DNA from: Bugula neritina
Taxonomy: Eukaryota > Bryozoa > Gymnolaemata > Cheilostomatida > Bugulidae
Length of the DNA stretch: 64,000 nucleotides
Direction of reading: 5' to 3'
Assembly: GCA_964035545.1 (NCBI GenBank)
Contig: OZ037765.1
Span: 899,501-963,500 of the forward strand
The notes beneath the pieces are model-generated. The model saw only the letters and a program-made list of their open reading frames with translations. It did no database searches and was not told the origin of the DNA. Shown here in pieces: positions 11,175 to 34,164 of this stretch. A program made the position numbers and the translations under genes. The number at the start of each line of letters is the position of its first letter. Position 1 is the stretch's first letter.

Positions 11175-14100
11175 TCAGGTGGAGAGGGCTTTCATTTCCT
11201 TGGCATCTTCACTCAAGTCTTCACTCCCAGCGTGTCTGAAGGGCTGGTAGCCTCTACAGAACATAACAAGTTCAAACTCACTCTCACTGTCTAACACTCA
11301 CTCTCACTGTCTAACACTTACTCTCACTGTCTAATACTCACTCTCACTGTCTAATACTCACTCTCACTGTCTAATATTTATTCACTATGATTTCTTATCA
11401 ACTCACCACCTCTGGTTTCCACTTACTCCCTTCCATACAACTCACACCAATGACAGAATGCACACAACTCCCTATACTAGTAGTCGTCCACTCACTTTGA
11501 GTTGTATGTAAACTTGTTGGCCTCTTCTATTGTCTCAGGAATTGGAAACTTGAAGGTTTCGGGGAGCAACAGAGCTGTTATAGACGTGGCTATCATAAAC
11601 ACTCCAAATATAAGTGGGGCAATGCCTTTGGCAAATGGCACGTTTGTCACATACTTTGGCTAAAAGTAGCAGAAACAATAGTATAGAAGCATTAAAGTTG
11701 ACACCAGGTTATAGCAGAGCATACAGCTACTACTGAATTTTATTAACCTGTGGTATAGGTTCTTGGGCTAAGCTGTTATTTGTGTCTAAAATTCTAATGT
11801 TTTAACTAGCTCAATTTTCTAAAAATTAATTCACAGTCTACACATTTCAGTGCAAAACTTTAGCTATTGAAATTTCTAGTGTTTATTGTTGAGACTTTTC
11901 AAGCAGTACTCCTATTAGCCTCAGATTTCAACATTTTCTACAGATTGAATATAATATAACTTACAATATCTGCTATGGCTGGTGAAATCATGGAACCCAC
12001 TCTAGCCATGGCAGAGTTCACTCCCATGAGAGAGTTTCGCTGTGAAGTGGGGTACATCTCAACTGACCAGAAGTAAACGAGCTCAAAACCAGCCGACACA
12101 GCAAACTTTCCGACCATGCTGACCGTGATAATCACCCAGTTTAGTCCTGCAGTGAATAATGTAACTCATTTGACTGATCATGAGAAATATTGCGCCGAAT
12201 CAGTAATGATACAGGCTGTACTATACCAACATTTTGATGGCATAGAGTGGCTTAGACTCTATCATAATTTATTCCAACAAATTTGTATTTAGAGGATAGT
12301 TGCTAAGCAACAACTAGCAAATATACACTGATGTCTAAACCTTACCTATGTCTGTGACATACACTATCAGGAAAGCAGAAACAACCAGAGCCACGCCTCC
12401 AATAGACATCAATGCAATGTAGAAATACTTGCGACCTAGTCTTATTGTCCCCAGCAGTAGTATGTAGGCGGGCACCTCTACCAGCCCCCCTATAAAGTTG
12501 TTTATGTAAAGATCCCCCACTAGATTTCCAACGTTCAATGCCAAACCATAGTATCCCATGGAAGCCACAAACCTGAAAATTTATCACGTAAATGTTAATT
12601 AATTTGACTAGTGTTTTACTTAATCTTCCTTTTCTGCCTTGCAATTTAGACTTCGCATGTTTATGTTAATTTCTACATTTTAATTTAAAATGATAGAAGC
12701 AGCTATAGTACTTCAAAGTTACATGATATATTATGCAAATTTTTATTATGATTTTTGAATCCTCATAATATATCATATATAAACTGAAGTTGTCTCCTCA
12801 CCAAGCAAATGAGTTGATGATGATATTCCAGAGAAGGGTTTTAGCCCTAGTCAGTGACAGGCACGTAGTCCCGCATGAGGTTTCTGTTTCATCCTTCTCT
12901 ATCTTTTCATCTTGTCCATAACTCAGACTATCTATATCTACATCCAGTCCATTAACTTTCTTGACTCTGTTCAATATTTTGACTGCATCGTCATAGCGAC
13001 CCTTGGCTAACAGCCAAGATGGCGACTCTTCCAATAACCTACAATATCACCACTCGGATGTAAGCCACTTTCAGCTAGTGTGTAAGCCACTTTCAGCTAG
13101 TGTATGAGCCTTCGAAAAGTATACTTCCGGATTTTAAATTCTTGTAATTGGAGTTGTCTACTAAATTAAAGAGAATTATTCCATCGCATAGACTTACCAC
13201 CAGTAAAGCAGAATAAATGGTGCACTGAGACAAGCTATACACAGTTGAAGATACCTCCAGTGTCTAAGAGCAAAGGCTAGGCCGGAGAGCAACATTACCC
13301 CAACGCACCACACCATGGTCTGGCAGATGGCGGCCATTGTGCGCTTGTCAGGGGGGCATATCTCCACCACTTCAAACAGAAACGTATTACCCTATGTGCA
13401 CAGCAAACAGAACATTGTGTTAGTTACTGGTAGACATGAATACTCCATCTGCACACTGGATCTATATGCTTGTAACAAGAAAACTGTCACTTAGATTCAA
13501 ATATTCAACAGTTTTCTACACAAAGCTGTTGCTGGTTTGAATCAACTTTTTAAAAAAAACTATTATATAGTGGTATAGTTAAAAAGCTGCTCTATCAACT
13601 GCCAAACATGAATGCACAGTTTGAGTAATTTCAGATAAATTATATTAAATTCTACACTCAGTTTGAACCAAACACATAATGTATTATCATATTTACATGT
13701 ATAGCAACTGTTTGTAATAATCCACGCATATTGGAATGTAACATGCGCATATTGAACATTATTATTCTGTGTTTGTCTCTAGTAACTGAAATTCCTATGA
13801 CATCTACTGAAAAACAATCAGTAACAAGAGAGGAAAACTCACTCAAAGTAAACTGTGCAATAAGTCCTCCAATAGTAACTGCACCCAACACGAACCTCAA
13901 CACGGTGAACACGATGTAGTTTGGTGAGAACATAACTCCTAAGGCTATAGCACCTTGTATAACTAGTCCAACGTAGACAGTCCACTTGCGCCCAAAACTA
14001 GTTGGAAAATGAATATTGAATAACAAATTAAACATTTCAGATTTGTTTCAAGTAACAATATAGTGCGGTTTTTATGCAAAGTTTACACTAATAAAGACCG

Positions 14101-17100
14101 TCACCACTAGTGTACCAAAAGAGCTGAAATAAAAAATATCATTACAATTTAATAAATAGCGAACATTTGATATTTTCTAATTTAAAAAAAGCATTTATGC
14201 CCATATTTCTTGCAATTATTTACTCTTTAATTTTTCAAATACATAAAAGTTTTATACTCAAGTAGCGCATGCAACAGAACATATTATTGTTCTGTGAGTT
14301 ATTTACTTTAAGATATATTAATTTTTTTTTATTTATTCAACATACAAATCAAAATATTTCTACTCATTCTACCAACAAGTTATAGACCAATAAGGTTTCT
14401 ACTAACAAGTTACAGGCCAATAAAATGTCTACTCACAAATCCGATACAGAACCAAAAGCAAGGGAGCCAACGAAGAGTCCAGCCATGTATATGATATTAG
14501 CTGTGGTGGAGAGGACATTATTCCCACATACTAAATTGAACTGAAATATAAAACAACACAGAAAGTAAATAGACTTGGTACCTACTGTTTCATTGGAATG
14601 TATACAAAGCTCCTGTAGTCAGAGTGGAACATTTGGCAGGACTATTTGGGGTGTCAAAGGTGTCAGTCAGGTCAGAATTATCAGCTGGCTCTTTGGAAGA
14701 CCACCTGACATGCTCCAAGCCAATGAAAGGTGTAGTTCTCAGAATTTTTCTATAAGCAGCTCAGAGTTGAGGGTGACTGAGTGCAGTAGTCTGGGATTCT
14801 TGAGTTTAACTTGAGGTCTGAGTTGAAACACCCAACTCTAAACTCAAGAACCCATACTACTGCATTCACACCCCAACCTGGAGCTGCTTATAGAGCAATT
14901 CTAGTTCTCAACTTACTAGACACCCTATCATCAGGTGCATGACGGAGGGGGGGGGGGGAGAGATTTTGAGAATATTGGGATGATTAGATTCTATTAGGCA
15001 ATAAATAGCAATTTACTTTAGAAATGTATACCTTTTGTGGTTTCATAGAAGGTTTAATCACATAATTTACCTGCTGTTTATTCGCAATACAGTATTTCAT
15101 AATAGTTAGTTACAAATACAGACATCCCAGGCAAATGTCCGAGAAAAACTTTGCTCAGAAATTCACCCAGTTGTTGGGTTGATTTCTTTACAGATAAATA
15201 CAAGCTTTTAATAACTTTTTAGTGGAGCTTAGTGTGGGCTCATCACTGGCTCATCAGATAGAAATAGTTGAGCTAGAGTTTTGGGGCATAGCCTAATCTA
15301 CATAAAACCCTAAACACAGTAAGTTCACAACACGCTGGTCTTATCTGTTTAGGTAATCAAGATGCTTTGCTAGAATCCCAGATCTATAAATAACCCAAAT
15401 CTATAAATAACCCAAATCTATAAATAACCCAAATCTATAAATAACCCAAATCTATAAATAACCGGACCTATAAGCAATCAAGAGTGCTGTAGTAATATTA
15501 ATAGTTTGTTGTATACCATTCCATACAAGGCCAACTCAATCATAATAGTCAAAACCTAAGACGGTGTAATAGAATAATATAGTAAATGTAAGTAGTAAGT
15601 ACTAATAATAAGCAAGCTACTAGTAGTAAGTGTTAGTTATAGCAAATACTAGTAGTAAGTACTGCTAGTAAGTACTAAAAGTAAATATATGAATTAGTCA
15701 CCTGAGTTGTGGTGGTTTCTGCAAACTGACTTCTATCGTATACATAGCTGTTGCATCTCACAGCATTTGAAGAGTTACCCCCACCTGGCTGTATAATATA
15801 ACACGAGTTATAGCTATTCTCTTTTGGGTCAACAAGTATGTATTGTTTGATGAGCTCTTCATGTTCATCGTCTTGTATTACGTAAGTATCATTGTCTAGT
15901 CCTGGAATGGCGCATCTACAACGAGAATAAAGAGAAAGTAGATATCCTTATAACAAGCCTACTTCAAATTCAAATTCAAGCACAAGTTTATCATTTGGAT
16001 TCCATATAATTCCAAGCAAAATGAGGCTTTAATATTTCACATGAACAATTATTAAATCATTATTAATCATTAAACTTAATCAATATTAACAATTATCTGA
16101 TGAATAGAAAGATTTCCCAGGGAGATTCAACATCATGTAATCATCACGACTGAGATTTGATCAACTCGAGTCTAATGATCTGTTGTGTGATTGGCTGTCT
16201 GCGCACTGGTCAAAATACACAAGCTTTCTGATTGGGTAAAATTTGTCAGTCACGTGTACACGTGGGACTAAAAGCAAAATAATAATTTGAAGTGAACTTG
16301 CCAATTAGTTGAAAAAATGGACCAATAGACCTGCATCTTAAAGAGCTCGAGCAAAGATAGCTACTATACAATAATGAACTCAAAATAATATTATCTTTTC
16401 CAGAACCGTGCTATACAAGGTTAATAAATTGTGGGGGGGGGTGTGCACGAGTCCCTGGCTGTATGTATGACTACTCATGCTACAAACCTTATATTATATC
16501 TAAACTCTAAAGTATACCAGTTACAATAATTTACTAGAATTTAACTAAAGACTTTTATTCTCCATTTAGCAAGCCTTGCCCCCCCCCCTTCAGTGTTCAC
16601 ATGAATGTTATTTCTCCCCTGCACTGGCAAAGATCAATTATCCACCCCCACAGCTCGGAAATTTTGCAGTTATGGGTTCCTCTCATTTCTGGGATTTACA
16701 TCTGTTGGATTGGAGTAGATTGAACCAACTGACCTTGGAAACCACAAATACATGTTAGTTGAAAGGTCACACACCTTAGGCTGCGACTTAAACTCTATAG
16801 TGAAATTTTTTGTTATGTAACTTAAATTCAAGGAGAAGTGTTGTAGTGGAACATTGTAGTGTATGCATAATAAAATTGTAGTTATGGTCTATAATCTATT
16901 GTATTGAGTGTATATGATCAAGTACCTAACAATAGCTTGTATAGCCATGTGTAGCTATTAATTATTGTATCTATATAGCCAGCCTATACTGAAGTAACCC
17001 CTACTTATACAGGATACAGAGATTTTGTAACAATATTTTCCAGTGTTGGAGTTGCGCCTTCCACAATCAGTTACCTCCCTGATTTGTAGATAAGCAGGTG

Positions 17101-18041
17101 ATAATAACAAAGACTTTCTATTGAAGAATCAATTTTGCTGAGTCAGCTGTTTTCTGAGAAGTTAAGTACTTGTGTAGACAGGATTTGCTGCTACTCAAAT
17201 ATTTAGAAACTGGGCTGCTTCATCGCATTAATTATACAGGGTAAATACTACTATCAGCTTTGTAACTTACACCCCATACATGAAATATATATGCTTGTGC
17301 TACCAGTTACAGTTATTGCTTGAATTTGAAATATGCCGCATACTTTTCTCAGCTATGCTATACAACAATAAGAAATAATACACCTGTTTTGAATATAAAG
17401 AATATTATTGTCATATCATTATTGCACTTGCACTCATTTGTAAGGTTACCAGCATGCCAGCTGTTTTTATCAAGTTAGAGCTTCTTTTATACAAATATTT
17501 CATTTTATGAGATTTCCAAATTTCTTTTTGTATGTTTTCTTCATTAAAGTGGGCGTTGCACATGTAACACTCAAGATAGAAAAAAATGGCAAAATATTGC
17601 TATACTTTATCTAAAACTACCACAAGTATTGATAACTTGAATCCAACTCAAGTTAATCTATGAATAGACTGAAGAGTTACTTAACTCTACATCCTTCATG
17701 TCTAGACGTAAAAATCTCAAAGGTTATAAAACCTTCAAACTATAAAATACACCAACAGTATAAGATAGTATAATTCAACATCAAAGGTGTTGCACACATC
17801 TTGTGTACCTATGCAGTACTATGCAAAGCTCATCTGCAAGTCAAGGAGCTACAATCTACTTAATAACCTTCACAAAGTTATCTCTAATGTCAACAAACCT
17901 GAAGTCTACAGAAGCTGAGATGAACACCGAGGCTACGAGATGAAGAGAGGTGAGGATGTTGCACATGGACAGGTAGAACCATTGTAGCTTCTGGTGTCTT
18001 CCAAATGTGCTGGGCAGAGTGATAAACTTCACAATATCCAT
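11175..18041 (-). CDS. SLC22-family organic cation/anion transporter
   Basis: Major-facilitator plasma-membrane carrier for organic ions. Exons in transcript order: 18041-17899, 15915-15702, 14540-14437, 13997-13843, 13369-13198, 13038-12802, 12572-12346, 12146-11965, 11659-11496, 11253-11175; exactly 558 codons plus stop. It starts MDIVKFITLPSTFGRHQKLQ with membrane span 1, followed by a large extracellular loop containing Cys residues and N-glycosylation sequons (NDT, NSS). Family motifs are SDFFGRKW (loop 2-3), TLMVEICPPDKRTMAA, LLEESPSWLLAKGR, SVEMYPTSQRN (EhyPT-like) and LLLPETFKFPIPETIEEANKF. For exon 5 the acceptor at 13370 is preferred to the more obvious AG near 13392, because only it preserves phase and gives the expected alignment. 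The substrate cannot be predicted. Confidence 0.93.
11276..11385 (-). repeat. 20-bp minisatellite in last SLC22 intron
   Basis: Five copies of ACTCTCACTGTCTAACACTC, most of a 242-bp intron (11254-11495). Confidence 0.9.
14751..14892. mobile_element. Fold-back MITE-like element, copy A
   Basis: About 142 bp that is one imperfect inverted repeat: TATAAGCAGCTC at the left end, GAGCTGCTTATA at the right, and arms that continue inwards (GAGTGCAGTAGTCTGGG against CCCATACTACTGCATTC; CTTGAGTTTA against TAAACTCAAG). It has no coding capacity. A second copy lies at 18153-18299. It sits in an SLC22 intron. Confidence 0.7.
15381..15465. repeat. 17-bp minisatellite
   Basis: About five copies of CTATAAATAACCCAAAT in an SLC22 intron, followed by a region rich in TAGTAAGTACTA motifs (15570-15680). 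Confidence 0.85.
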
Positions 18042-18152
18042 GGCCTAACTCCTTCACTGATGCATTCACTACAATTCAAAGTTTATAGCATGAGTTCTCT
18101 TCATATTTATTGAAAGCTTTTAGATCTGAAGCTTTTGTAACATGAATAGTTA

Positions 18153-18299
18153 TATAAGCAGCCTGGAGTTGGGGGTGACTGAGTGCAATAGTTTGTGGCT
18201 CATGAGTTTGAATTTCAAGTTCCAATTTATGCCCCCAACTCCAACCTTGAGAGCCCCAAACTGCTGCACTCATTAACCCCTAGCTTAGAGCTGCATATA
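18153..18299. mobile_element. Fold-back MITE-like element, copy B
   Basis: About 147 bp related to 14751-14892: it starts TATAAGCAGCCTGGAGTTGG, shares GTGACTGAGTGCA(G/A)TAGT, and ends GAGCTGCATATA. The arms are mutually inverted. A TA at each outer edge could be a Tc1/mariner-style target duplication, but this is unproven. Confidence 0.65.
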
Positions 18300-21200
18300 A
18301 AATCATTATTGTCTCTTACCCACAGCTAAGCCTCAGTGCATCAGAATATGACAACACCTTGAGAAGCAGGGAGCTACCCTCCCCCAATACCAAGTTAAAA
18401 GTTATGAACTCAAGCTAAGCTCTACCCTTCCTACACTCAGTAGTCAGGCAGGTAGTACCTTTCAGATACTCTATATATAGTATATACAGATCAATCAACA
18501 CGCTGACAGCACACAGGAGTGGACAAACAGTACACTAGACAGTCTTTGTTTACATGATCAGTTTTTACTTGCCTATGGCAAAGTTCACTTTAGCTAATTT
18601 CTTATTGTATTTGACTTTGAGGCTTTTTATGAATGAATTCATGTAAACAATACAAAGAAGTTGTGGTAACAAGCTATTTATATGCTCTACAAAGTGATTT
18701 ACAACTGGCTTGTTTTAGAAATAGGAAAAGATTCTGTTTAAAACTTTTGCAGCTCAAACATGATGTCAACACACTCCAGCAGTTGCCATACAGCTATATG
18801 CAGCTGCATGTTTCAGGTCAGCTTATCTGCAGGGAGAGGGGTCATTAGATGGAGGGTGGGGGGTCAGTCACTGCAGGGAGAGGGGGTCATTAGATGGAGG
18901 GTGGAATTTAGCAGAAGCATACTCATAGTGTTATTATTACTGCTAATAGATAAAAGCTGAAAACTATAAGTCATAGATAATATTTGACTCCAAGTTTAGT
19001 TATATAACTATTGGTTAATTTATATTTGTATGCTCAAAACTCTTTTAGTTTTGCTGGTTTATTGCCAAGTTTCACCCTCAGCAAATTAAGATGCACTAAA
19101 ATTTGTAGAAAATTGATAATAATCATCAATTTGTTTTTCCTTTCTCATTCATTCAGCTTGGCCCAACCGGTTCAATGCACAAGACAGCAGCTAATACCTA
19201 CTCTGAATATCTGTATTACAGATTTTAGTAGCCAGTGTTGCTATTCTGTGTAGAAACACCTTATGACACCTGCCCCCATCTGTCAGTTGTCACCTACAGC
19301 TATCCAGTAAGAAAGGGGCTGTTAGACATCAATACCATTGTTGGAATGTTTTTTACTGGAGCTAGTTTTATTTATTATAGTAATGTTTGCTTTAGTGAAA
19401 CTGTGCATTGTGTTGCCTAGCAACTTGCTTTGTCTGCTAGCAGAAGATCTGTCAGGCTTAGAAATACAGCAGAATGGTGTCTGTCTGTCTGTGCAAACAG
19501 AGAGTGGTATGTTTGAGCAAGGCTCCTATATACCCAAAATCTAACTTTGAATGTTCAACAGTTATTGTGTTGTATCATTTTCAAACCTATTTGAATCTTG
19601 AAAGCTATAAAACTAGACTCAAATTGCTTCTAACTCAATAAATTTCAATGATTATCTTTTACAAAACCCTTTCATTGAGTTAGTTTTAGTAAATTAATAA
19701 TGCAATGAAATGAACTTTTCATTCAAAACCGACCTATTTTTTATCCTCCGAATTATCATGGAACTAAAAACAAATACAATAAGCTCTAAAAGGTATTTCT
19801 TAAAGATGTTCTAAACTTTAATCTAACATACAAAGAACCTATTATGTAACTCAAACAGTGATTGCTTGTTGGAGGAAATGCTCTATAGCTCATTCATAAC
19901 CAAAAGATGAAGAAGATTAGAAAGTGTGGTAGACATTTAGCCAGGCATGTGAAAAGGATATGTGTACTGAGGAGTATAATAAGTAATAAAGTTAATATAA
20001 GTATTATATTAGTATAATTTATAACAGGGCTTTTGTACTTTTAAATTTAAACTCAACTTTTAAATTCAAACTTATTTAGGATAATGCTAGTGAAGAAAGA
20101 TTAAAAGTTACACAATATTATAAATTTCCATTAGTGTAGAAAAACATCCATAATTTCCCATTATACAATATAGTCTCCGTCATTACTGGGTAATTTTCAA
20201 GTCACTAGCTAACAGTTACTCACATCTGCAAATACTTCAGCCTACTGTCACTATCCAGTTGGTCAGAGTACTAGATAGTTTACCCTAACTTTCTTCAAAC
20301 GCACCATTGTAGTAGTACTTGATTTGTATATAGCTATATTTCTGTACTAGAATGCTGAATGAATCTCCCACTCACCTACTATAGGCTTGCTTCATAGCAT
20401 CTTGCTACTAGCTTAGGGCCAAAACAAAGCAGTCTTTACAGCACAACAGTCTTAGTACAACAGCTTGAGTATACACGAGTGACAAACATAATAATCCCAT
20501 TAACTACTTTGACAATGCCTCAGGAACTTCAATCAATCAGCAATTGCTCAGTGACTCAGCTGTTTTCCTAATCACTGTTTGGTGAACAAAGTGGGTTTTG
20601 TTTTTGACAGCTAAAACTTCAAGTCATGATGTTATATTGATTTTGGGTAGTTTGACTATTATTGACTAAATTTATTTTTATCTTTAGAAGCTTAGAATTT
20701 CTTTTATCAGTGTATACACAAGTATTTATACACCAAAAAATGATCCTTTGAAATATAAATATAATTGGTATTTCTAGAACAAAGATATTATACATTAAAC
20801 TGTATTCAGATATAATTTCACAAAAGCTTCGAAATTCAGCAATTTTTCTCTCCCTTAAACTAAAAAATTATACATTATGCTTGTAGATTGTACATGTTTT
20901 AATTAGTTACTTTAGAAAAAGTTTAAAGGGGGAGTATTTTGTCTAAACCCAAGAATAATAGGCAGTGTGAAAACTTTACATGACATTAACATTTGAGTGT
21001 GCATTATGTTTATATTAGCTGGGTGCTTAACAATAGAAAAGGCCTGTGATGGCCCAGCCTTACACTTACAGTTATTAGTTAAGAATTTTATACCAGAATA
21101 ATATCAAAGCAATAATAATTTAATAGCCATAAACAATCATAATATTAAAAGAATATTTATAAGTTACCTGGATGTGATCAGGGCAGTGAAGTTATTCAAT

Positions 21201-21611
21201 ATTACGTAACCCAGACAGTGGAGACAGACTACAGCTCCCTCCTAACGTACACCATATTATTAGTACGATTGATCTATTATCTATAGTGAGGCCACACAAG
21301 TGACTCTTTGATTGGACGATGAGATAAAAAAGCAGTGATTTTTATGTAGTAGAGGTGAGCCGACTTCGAAATCATTGCAGTCACAGGAACTAATACACTT
21401 ACATCTAGTTTGCTACTTTTCAATCAATTCTATGACTCTAGTTTGAAAGATCAATAATTGAAAACTATAAAGGTAGTCAGTATAGAAATAAAATTGAGAC
21501 CTAAATCTCTTTCAACATTACTAATGCATGTCAACGCTATTTGTAAAACTATGATAACAAAATGCTAGCATAGCTTAAAATAAATATGGTACATTTTATT
21601 TATCAGTTTAG

Positions 21612-21713
<102 letters not shown>

Positions 21714-22778
21714 TATGGTAGATATAGCTTCACTGCATTGATCAAACTTTTTGTAGTAATTGGCTCAGCTCTGCACCCCTTGAGAAGGGGGTAACAACCC
21801 ATAGCAACCCACTGCTATAGCTAAGAGTTTCTGTTCTGGAATAGATCAACCTAGTGCTTGTGGTACATCATGCCCTTTATGATAAAGTCGAGTATAGATA
21901 GCTTGCCATAACGTAAAGGTAAAGCAGTTTTTGCAAATTTTCTGCTTAATTTCTGCAGATATTTAAATCTTATGTTATAGGGGTAACAGCTCCCCTCCCT
22001 ATATTCCTTTCAATTTTAGAAATTTTAGATTAGCACACGTTTTTCTTAGCAAATTTACACCAACATGATTTAAAAAGGACCAGCAGTGGTCAGATTTATG
22101 CTTTGTTTTCATTATTCACAGCAAGTTTAGTCCAGTAGTTTTTGTGATCTGGTTTCTGTGTACTCTACCTAGCCTGAAAACTCTCAGCAACTATAGAAGG
22201 TAGGGCATACTGTCACCTCCCCCTGGTGTTTTACTCTATGAGCCTACGGCCCCAGTCAGCTATCTCCTACAGCTAGCTGACCAATCCTGCAGTTTAGAGA
22301 GGCTTCTATGATTCTAGAGATTATATTCAACTATGTCTGCTTTACAAGGAGAAGTTGCTTACCCATTCTTGTGGTATAACAACTCCTTGTTCATTTATGG
22401 AAGCTTCACAAAAGTGTAACAATGCAAGCAATGTGAAAACTCTCGGAATAAAACTGCAGGCAGGTTCTAAACATCAACGTTCACAACAATTAGGGATAAA
22501 GTTTCTCTTTCCTTAGACATCAGGTAGAGGCATTTGGTGATGGAACGGATTTGTAAATCTCATAAATTTACAGCAACAAGAATTTGAATGAGTTGACAAG
22601 ATTGGCTGTTTCAGTGTGAAGTTGGCCGACTTCACAACTGAAGAGTGAATACAGGCCATCTCTGAGTGGCAAATACAAAATGAGAAAAAATTCATGAAAT
22701 TGAACAGTTTTTGCATATTTTATTATATATTTGCTAAAGTTGAGAGAAAATGTGAAAATATGTACAAGTTGATAAGTT

Positions 22779-22784
22779 TTTATT
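22779..22784 (-). terminator. Poly(A) signal AATAAA for PRPF40
   Basis: Minus-strand AATAAA about 160 bases downstream of the stop codon at 22944, a normal 3' UTR length for this window. Confidence 0.5.
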
Positions 22785-22943
22785 TATATGCTTCATTTAA
22801 AAAAAACAGAAATATACAAAATTTCTTACAGCATCTATAGTAACTGTTAATCATCACAGCTACTTTGTTACTATAGCAACAGCTGTTAATTGGCCTCAGA
22901 TAATCGGACCAATGAGAAGTGTTTAGGGTTGTTTGGCAATCTC

Positions 22944-31691
<8,748 letters not shown>

Positions 31692-33232
31692 GTTGGGCTC
31701 TTTTTAGAATAAAGTAAAAAAATTGAAACGATAAGTAATAACCAGTAAATCTAGCATTTTGTAAAATATTTTTATTGAGGGTGATTAATTGTTGCACGCA
31801 TTGAAACAAAATTGACTAGTTATAGCTCATATGTTACATTTACGAAAGGGAACAACTTCTAAGTTTATATTTCAATGGTTAAAATAATAATGAAATTATT
31901 TCTTTATTTGATTTGGCTGTCAGATTATAACAATTTGTATATTGCAGTGACTTTGTATTTATAAAGCAACAGTTGGAGGCGCTTCAAAAGAATGCAACTT
32001 TTTTGACTTGTCACCAATAAAAATAAGTTGAATAATTTCATATTTTGCGGTTGTTTCCTCCCTATATCTAGAGAGCAGATAATTTCTTATATTAACGATA
32101 TGATATTATCGCTTAGTTTTTGAGTAACCAAGGCACCTGCTGTAAATGGTAGATGGTGCTTAGCTCATAACAAATCACGTCACTGGAAAATTTTTTAGAC
32201 TGTTCCCATTTATCAAGTGAAGTAAATTTGCAAAGTAAGAACTTTTCAACCATGTACTATGATGATTCCAGTTTTAGTGGCAAGTGATGATATATTTTCC
32301 ACTTGTAGTTTTCTTTCATTTTAGTTTTTCAATTCAAAATAGTTGATACAGTTTCTAACCAAAAGGATTAAATTGATGAAGCTGTGCATACATGAGCATT
32401 GAAATTTAACGAAGTTATCAGCCAAGCGTATGTGAATGTAAAACATTTTTTACAGTAACCACCATTTGAGTGCAAGTTTATAAGCTAAGTATAGTACATA
32501 ATATTACATCAAGTATATGCACACACTATATATATAGTCTTAAATTATATACAATAATGTATAACAGATTTGTTACACATGGCAATAAGTTTTATTCAGC
32601 AGGTTCAAAGGTATTACCTGCATGTACAGGATTTGTAACAATATTATCTTGCAGTAGAATTATTTTCCTATCAAAGTTTGATAAGAAGGAGTAGTTAAGA
32701 GTTATCTTTTCTTGAATGCATACCTTGTATATTATAATTTATAAAAGCAGTGCGATATTATATATTATTCTTGTGTAACAGTGGTTTGTGTATTAGCTTT
32801 TGAAATACTAGTTTGTATGATAAAATTGAAGATTAGGGTTGATTACAGTTTATATGTTTTTATTTACATTTTCCACACAAATGTTTTTACTTTTCATTCT
32901 ATAAGCAACCATAAGTTGTAACAAATTAAAGCTTACTAAGCCAAACACACCCAAAACGGTTTAACTAAAAAATTTGTACAATTTTAAGCATAAGGAATAA
33001 AAATATATCTATTTAGCCTGTGGCCTACACTCAAAAATAGTTTCAATTTTAGAGTGTGTTTCACAGACTAAATAAGTTATAAATTAGTAAATAAGCTTTC
33101 AGTCTAGTCTTAATCATATGAGCCAGTAGCTGTGTGGTAATTGTTCGTTAGAGCTAAGGCTAACTGGATGATTATCTGCTGGGATGGAATATTCTAGATT
33201 AAGCTGACTAAGCTAATGGTACGTCTGGTGAA
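31692..33232. other. Spacer between PRPF40 start and metallothionein end
   Basis: AT-rich and non-coding. The PRPF40 promoter must be here but no TATA box is evident near 31700. A minus-strand AATAAA near 32863 could end the metallothionein transcript. I see no credible exon. Confidence 0.5.
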
Positions 33233-34164
33233 TCACTGAGCAGCTTCTGTAAAATCAACATAGAATAAATATTTAGTTGTGTAGAGAAATTATGTACTTG
33301 CATCATTATACCGGAGAACCGGTAGAAGAGTAGCAAAAACCAAAATGGCATTCAGAACTGAAGGAGGATCAGGAGGGGTCAAGGCTAAAATATATCAGAT
33401 TAATTTCATTGCTACTTTAAAAATAAAGAAAATTATAAGAAGTTTTTAAAAATAAGTTTTTAAAAATAAGAAAATTGCAACTAAACTAGGGCATTATATC
33501 GGAAGTTATTTGAAGCACTGGGGGAAGGCTAGTGGTGAAGGGAGGGGGTGGACTCACGTGTGGGACAGTCATGACAGTGACCTTGGTGGTCAGTTCCACA
33601 CTCATCTTTTGTGTCACACTCATGGGACTCGCAACAATTCTCTGGCAGATAATATTCGTAGAGAATGACTGACCAATTCAACATGGTAAAACGCAACATT
33701 ACTTGTGAAATGGAAAAACTTGAGAAGCAAAGTGGGAGTTGTGTTTACTTACTTTTTTTGGAACAGCAATCTGACTTGCATCCTTCACAAGTGCAGTCAT
33801 CCTTGCATTTGCATTCCTCTCCGCAGCATGGTGGTACTACATTAGGATTTAGAAAAAAAATGAAAATTTACAACCATTACAATGCCTGTAATATAAGCCA
33901 ATTCCTATAATTGTAGTTTTTGTAGATCATGTTTATACACTCATGATTAATAAATTATCAAAAAGACGGGATTAACATTCTAATTTCATTAAGTTCACCA
34001 TAACTGAAAATGATAATTTCCGGGCTTAAAATATCTGTTTGAATTAGAAAGTTTATCACTTGAACTATAGTACTTAATTTTTGAGTTCTACATTTAAATT
34101 ATTGGAAAGGATAATATACTCTTAAAAAGAATTGTAATCATAACTTACCATCATCGAACTGCAT
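33233..34164 (-). CDS. Metallothionein-like Cys/His-rich metal-binding protein
   Basis: Small cytosolic protein expected to chelate Zn/Cu/Cd through Cys thiolates. Exons in transcript order: 34164-34149, 33836-33753, 33641-33558, 33246-33233; 65 aa, in phase throughout. The N-terminal domain has nine Cys in CC, CxC and CxxC patterns (PPCCGEECKCKDDC, TCEGCKSDCC). The second domain (NCCESHECDTKDEC, GHCHDCPT) has six more Cys plus four His, which is unusual because classical metallothioneins lack His. The introns separate the two domains. The last coding exon (Q-AAQ-stop, 14 bases) rests only on a good TTTTACAG acceptor and correct phase, so the exact C-terminus is uncertain. There is no aromatic residue except Phe3. 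A TATA box and a metal-response-like core lie upstream. Confidence 0.82.

Noticed and set aside
13370-13391. Acceptor at 13392 (ACATAG) giving an exon start GNTFLFE in SLC22
   Set aside because: It does not fit the phase left by the previous exon and adds about seven residues absent from the family. The AG at 13370-13371 fits both.
16576-16758. 60-codon plus-strand frame
   Set aside because: No family resemblance, and it lies in an SLC22 intron beside poly-C/poly-G tracts.
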